Below, in pieces: positions 5,795-6,532 of a stretch of 6,532 nt of DNA; position 1 is the first letter of the stretch, and each line of letters begins with the position of its first letter. This stretch comes from Candidatus Segatella intestinihominis (GTDB lineage: Bacteria > Bacteroidota > Bacteroidia > Bacteroidales > Bacteroidaceae). The notes below the pieces were generated by a model, which worked only from the letters and a program-made list of their open reading frames with translations, was not told the origin of the DNA and made no database searches. The DNA lies in NCBI GenBank assembly GCA_900548535.1, contig URLG01000109.1:1-6532 (forward strand). Reading direction: 5' to 3'. A program made the translations under genes and the position numbers.

Positions 5795-5797
5795 TTT

Positions 5798-5888
5798 AAT
5801 TTATAATTTATAATTTATAATTAATAATTAATAATTAGGCTTGCGCCTTAATGCCCATTGTACATTATACATTATTAATTATACATTA
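5798..5888. repeat. 7-bp AT-rich tandem repeats flanking a small GC hairpin
   Basis: The 98-base spacer between the two CHR genes starts with AATTTAT three times (5798-5818), then AATTAAT twice and a partial unit (5819-5837). A short hairpin follows, AGGC TTGC GCCT (5837-5848). It resumes with TACATTA, TACATTA, TTAATTA, TACATTA (5861-5888). Both sides keep a 7-bp period. The layout resembles the short dispersed spacers seen in Bacteroidota genomes and would melt easily. Confidence 0.75.
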
Positions 5889-5892
5889 AATC

Positions 5893-6438
5893 CTACTCTG
5901 TTGGTTGAATAAACTGTCCATAGATGTAGCCACCAATGGCTGCTGCGATGATAATCCAGATGGGATTGACGCCCATGATCCATATCATGATGGCGGAGAG
6001 GATAGGTATCCAGCAGTTCACCAGCGAGATGTGTGCGCTCTTGGCTAGTGAGAACGTAGGGACGGCTATCAATGCCACTACGGCAGGACGGATGCCTGCA
6101 AAGAGGGCTGCCACCACCTTGTTGTCCTCAAACTGATGGAAGAACATCGCTATGGCTAATATAATAAGGAAGGATGGCAATGAAGCGCCGAGGGTGCTGA
6201 CGATGGCTCCCGGTGTCTTTGCCAGTTTATATCCGAGCAGGGAACTCATGTTGATGGCCAGGGCACCCGGACAAACCTGGGTAGTAGCGATGGCATCCAG
6301 AAATTCCTCCTTCGTCATCCAATGATGCTTGTCAACGACTTCGGATTCTATAATAGGAATCATGGCATAGCCACCCCCAAAGGTGACTATGCCAATCTTC
6401 ATAAATGTTTTAAATAATGTGGAATATTGAACTTTCAT
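5893..6438 (-). CDS. chrA: Chromate transporter family (CHR) single-domain protein, first of a pair
   Basis: This 181-residue paralogue of the downstream CHR protein has the same signature layout: TFGGGYAM (19-26), HHWMTKEEF (38-46), QVCPGALAIN (54-63) and AGIRPAV (114-120). Six or so membrane segments can be drawn, the last ending in IGGYIYGQFIQPTE. The two proteins align without large gaps through residue 95 (both read HWMT.EEF/QEF, then Q..PG..IN..), but they differ enough to be old duplicates specialised as two halves of one transporter. The PGA in place of PGP and the charged N-terminus (MKVQYSTLFK) may reflect the opposite orientation expected of one partner. The ATG at 6438 has no recognisable TAnnTTTG promoter in the 40 bases before it, so it is probably co-transcribed with the gene entering at the right edge. 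Confidence 0.92.
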   Translation of the reverse strand: MKVQYSTLFKTFMKIGIVTFGGGYAMIPIIESEVVDKHHWMTKEEFLDAIATTQVCPGALAINMSSLLGYKLAKTPGAIVSTLGASLPSFLIILAIAMFFHQFEDNKVVAALFAGIRPAVVALIAVPTFSLAKSAHISLVNCWIPILSAIMIWIMGVNPIWIIIAAAIGGYIYGQFIQPTE

Positions 6439-6453
6439 TCAATGATCAATTAA

Positions 6454-6472
6454 ACATTATTAATTATACATT
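6454..6472. repeat. 19-bp word shared with the spacer between the CHR genes
   Basis: ACATTATTAATTATACATT at 6454-6472 is identical to 5869-5887. Both copies lie on the upstream side of a CHR gene in the same orientation: about 16 bases before the ATG at 6438 here, and 75 bases before the ATG at 5794 there. The surrounding sequence is otherwise AT-rich but different. Confidence 0.7.
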
Positions 6473-6477
6473 GTAAA

Positions 6478-6532
6478 TTACTTTACTCTTTCTTCAATCC
6501 ACTGACGTGCATTGACAAATGCCTCAATCCAA
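6478..6532 (-). CDS. C-terminal end of an unidentified gene (partial)
   Basis: The last 17 codons of a minus-strand frame enter from the right edge and read WIEAFVNARQWIEERVK followed by TAA (6478-6480). The amphipathic, charged composition and the absence of stops fit a real C-terminus, and the 39-base gap to the next gene fits an operon. I do not recognise the family from this fragment. Confidence 0.6.
   Translation of the reverse strand, partial: WIEAFVNARQWIEERVK

Noticed and set aside
5798..5888. Replication origin or DnaA box cluster
   Set aside because: It is AT-rich and periodic, but no TTATCCACA-like DnaA boxes and no replication genes are present; it lies inside an operon.

Overview
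The window looks like chromosomal DNA of a gut-type Bacteroidota, most likely Prevotellaceae (Segatella/Prevotella). Supporting signs are three promoters with the Bacteroidota -7 element TAnnTTTG, A-rich leaders without Shine-Dalgarno sequences, a periplasmic GH51 arabinofuranosidase, and spacers built from 7-bp AT-rich repeats. The species call is inference; no rRNA or other marker gene is present.

Bases 1-560 hold no convincing gene. The left edge carries a repeated 19-bp motif that looks like the end of an insertion sequence lying mostly outside the window. After it come two small palindromes, an orphan promoter, two perfect hairpins and a stem followed by T8. Together these could form a short unannotated transcription unit of about 145 nt. 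Next is a C8A10 homopolymer, then three direct repeats at an exact 33-bp period that end 1-2 bases before a well-formed promoter (531-562).

That promoter now reads into the remnant of a DUF4143-type AAA ATPase gene (560-928) that lacks both its ATP-binding half and its C-terminal end. Immediately behind it is a nearly complete NCS2 (AzgA-like) purine permease (977-2257) whose expected ATG appears to be ATA. The permease therefore seems to rely on the ATPase promoter and a non-canonical or downstream start. It ends at a very strong 59-nt terminator hairpin.

The convergent intergenic region (2258-2564) contains four copies of a 13-17 bp CAGCTGTTGTGCG motif arranged as two inverted pairs, plus a second terminator-like hairpin. 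On the minus strand follows an 812-residue secreted GH51 alpha-L-arabinofuranosidase with a CBM-like insert near its N-terminus and a concanavalin-like insert in its C-terminal part. Its promoter region has an 8-bp inverted repeat at the predicted transcription start.

The right end is a minus-strand operon: the last 17 codons of an unidentified gene, then two paralogous single-domain chromate transporter family (CHR) proteins that probably work as a pair, closed by an 18-bp perfect terminator hairpin. The two spacers of this operon share an identical 19-bp AT-rich word.
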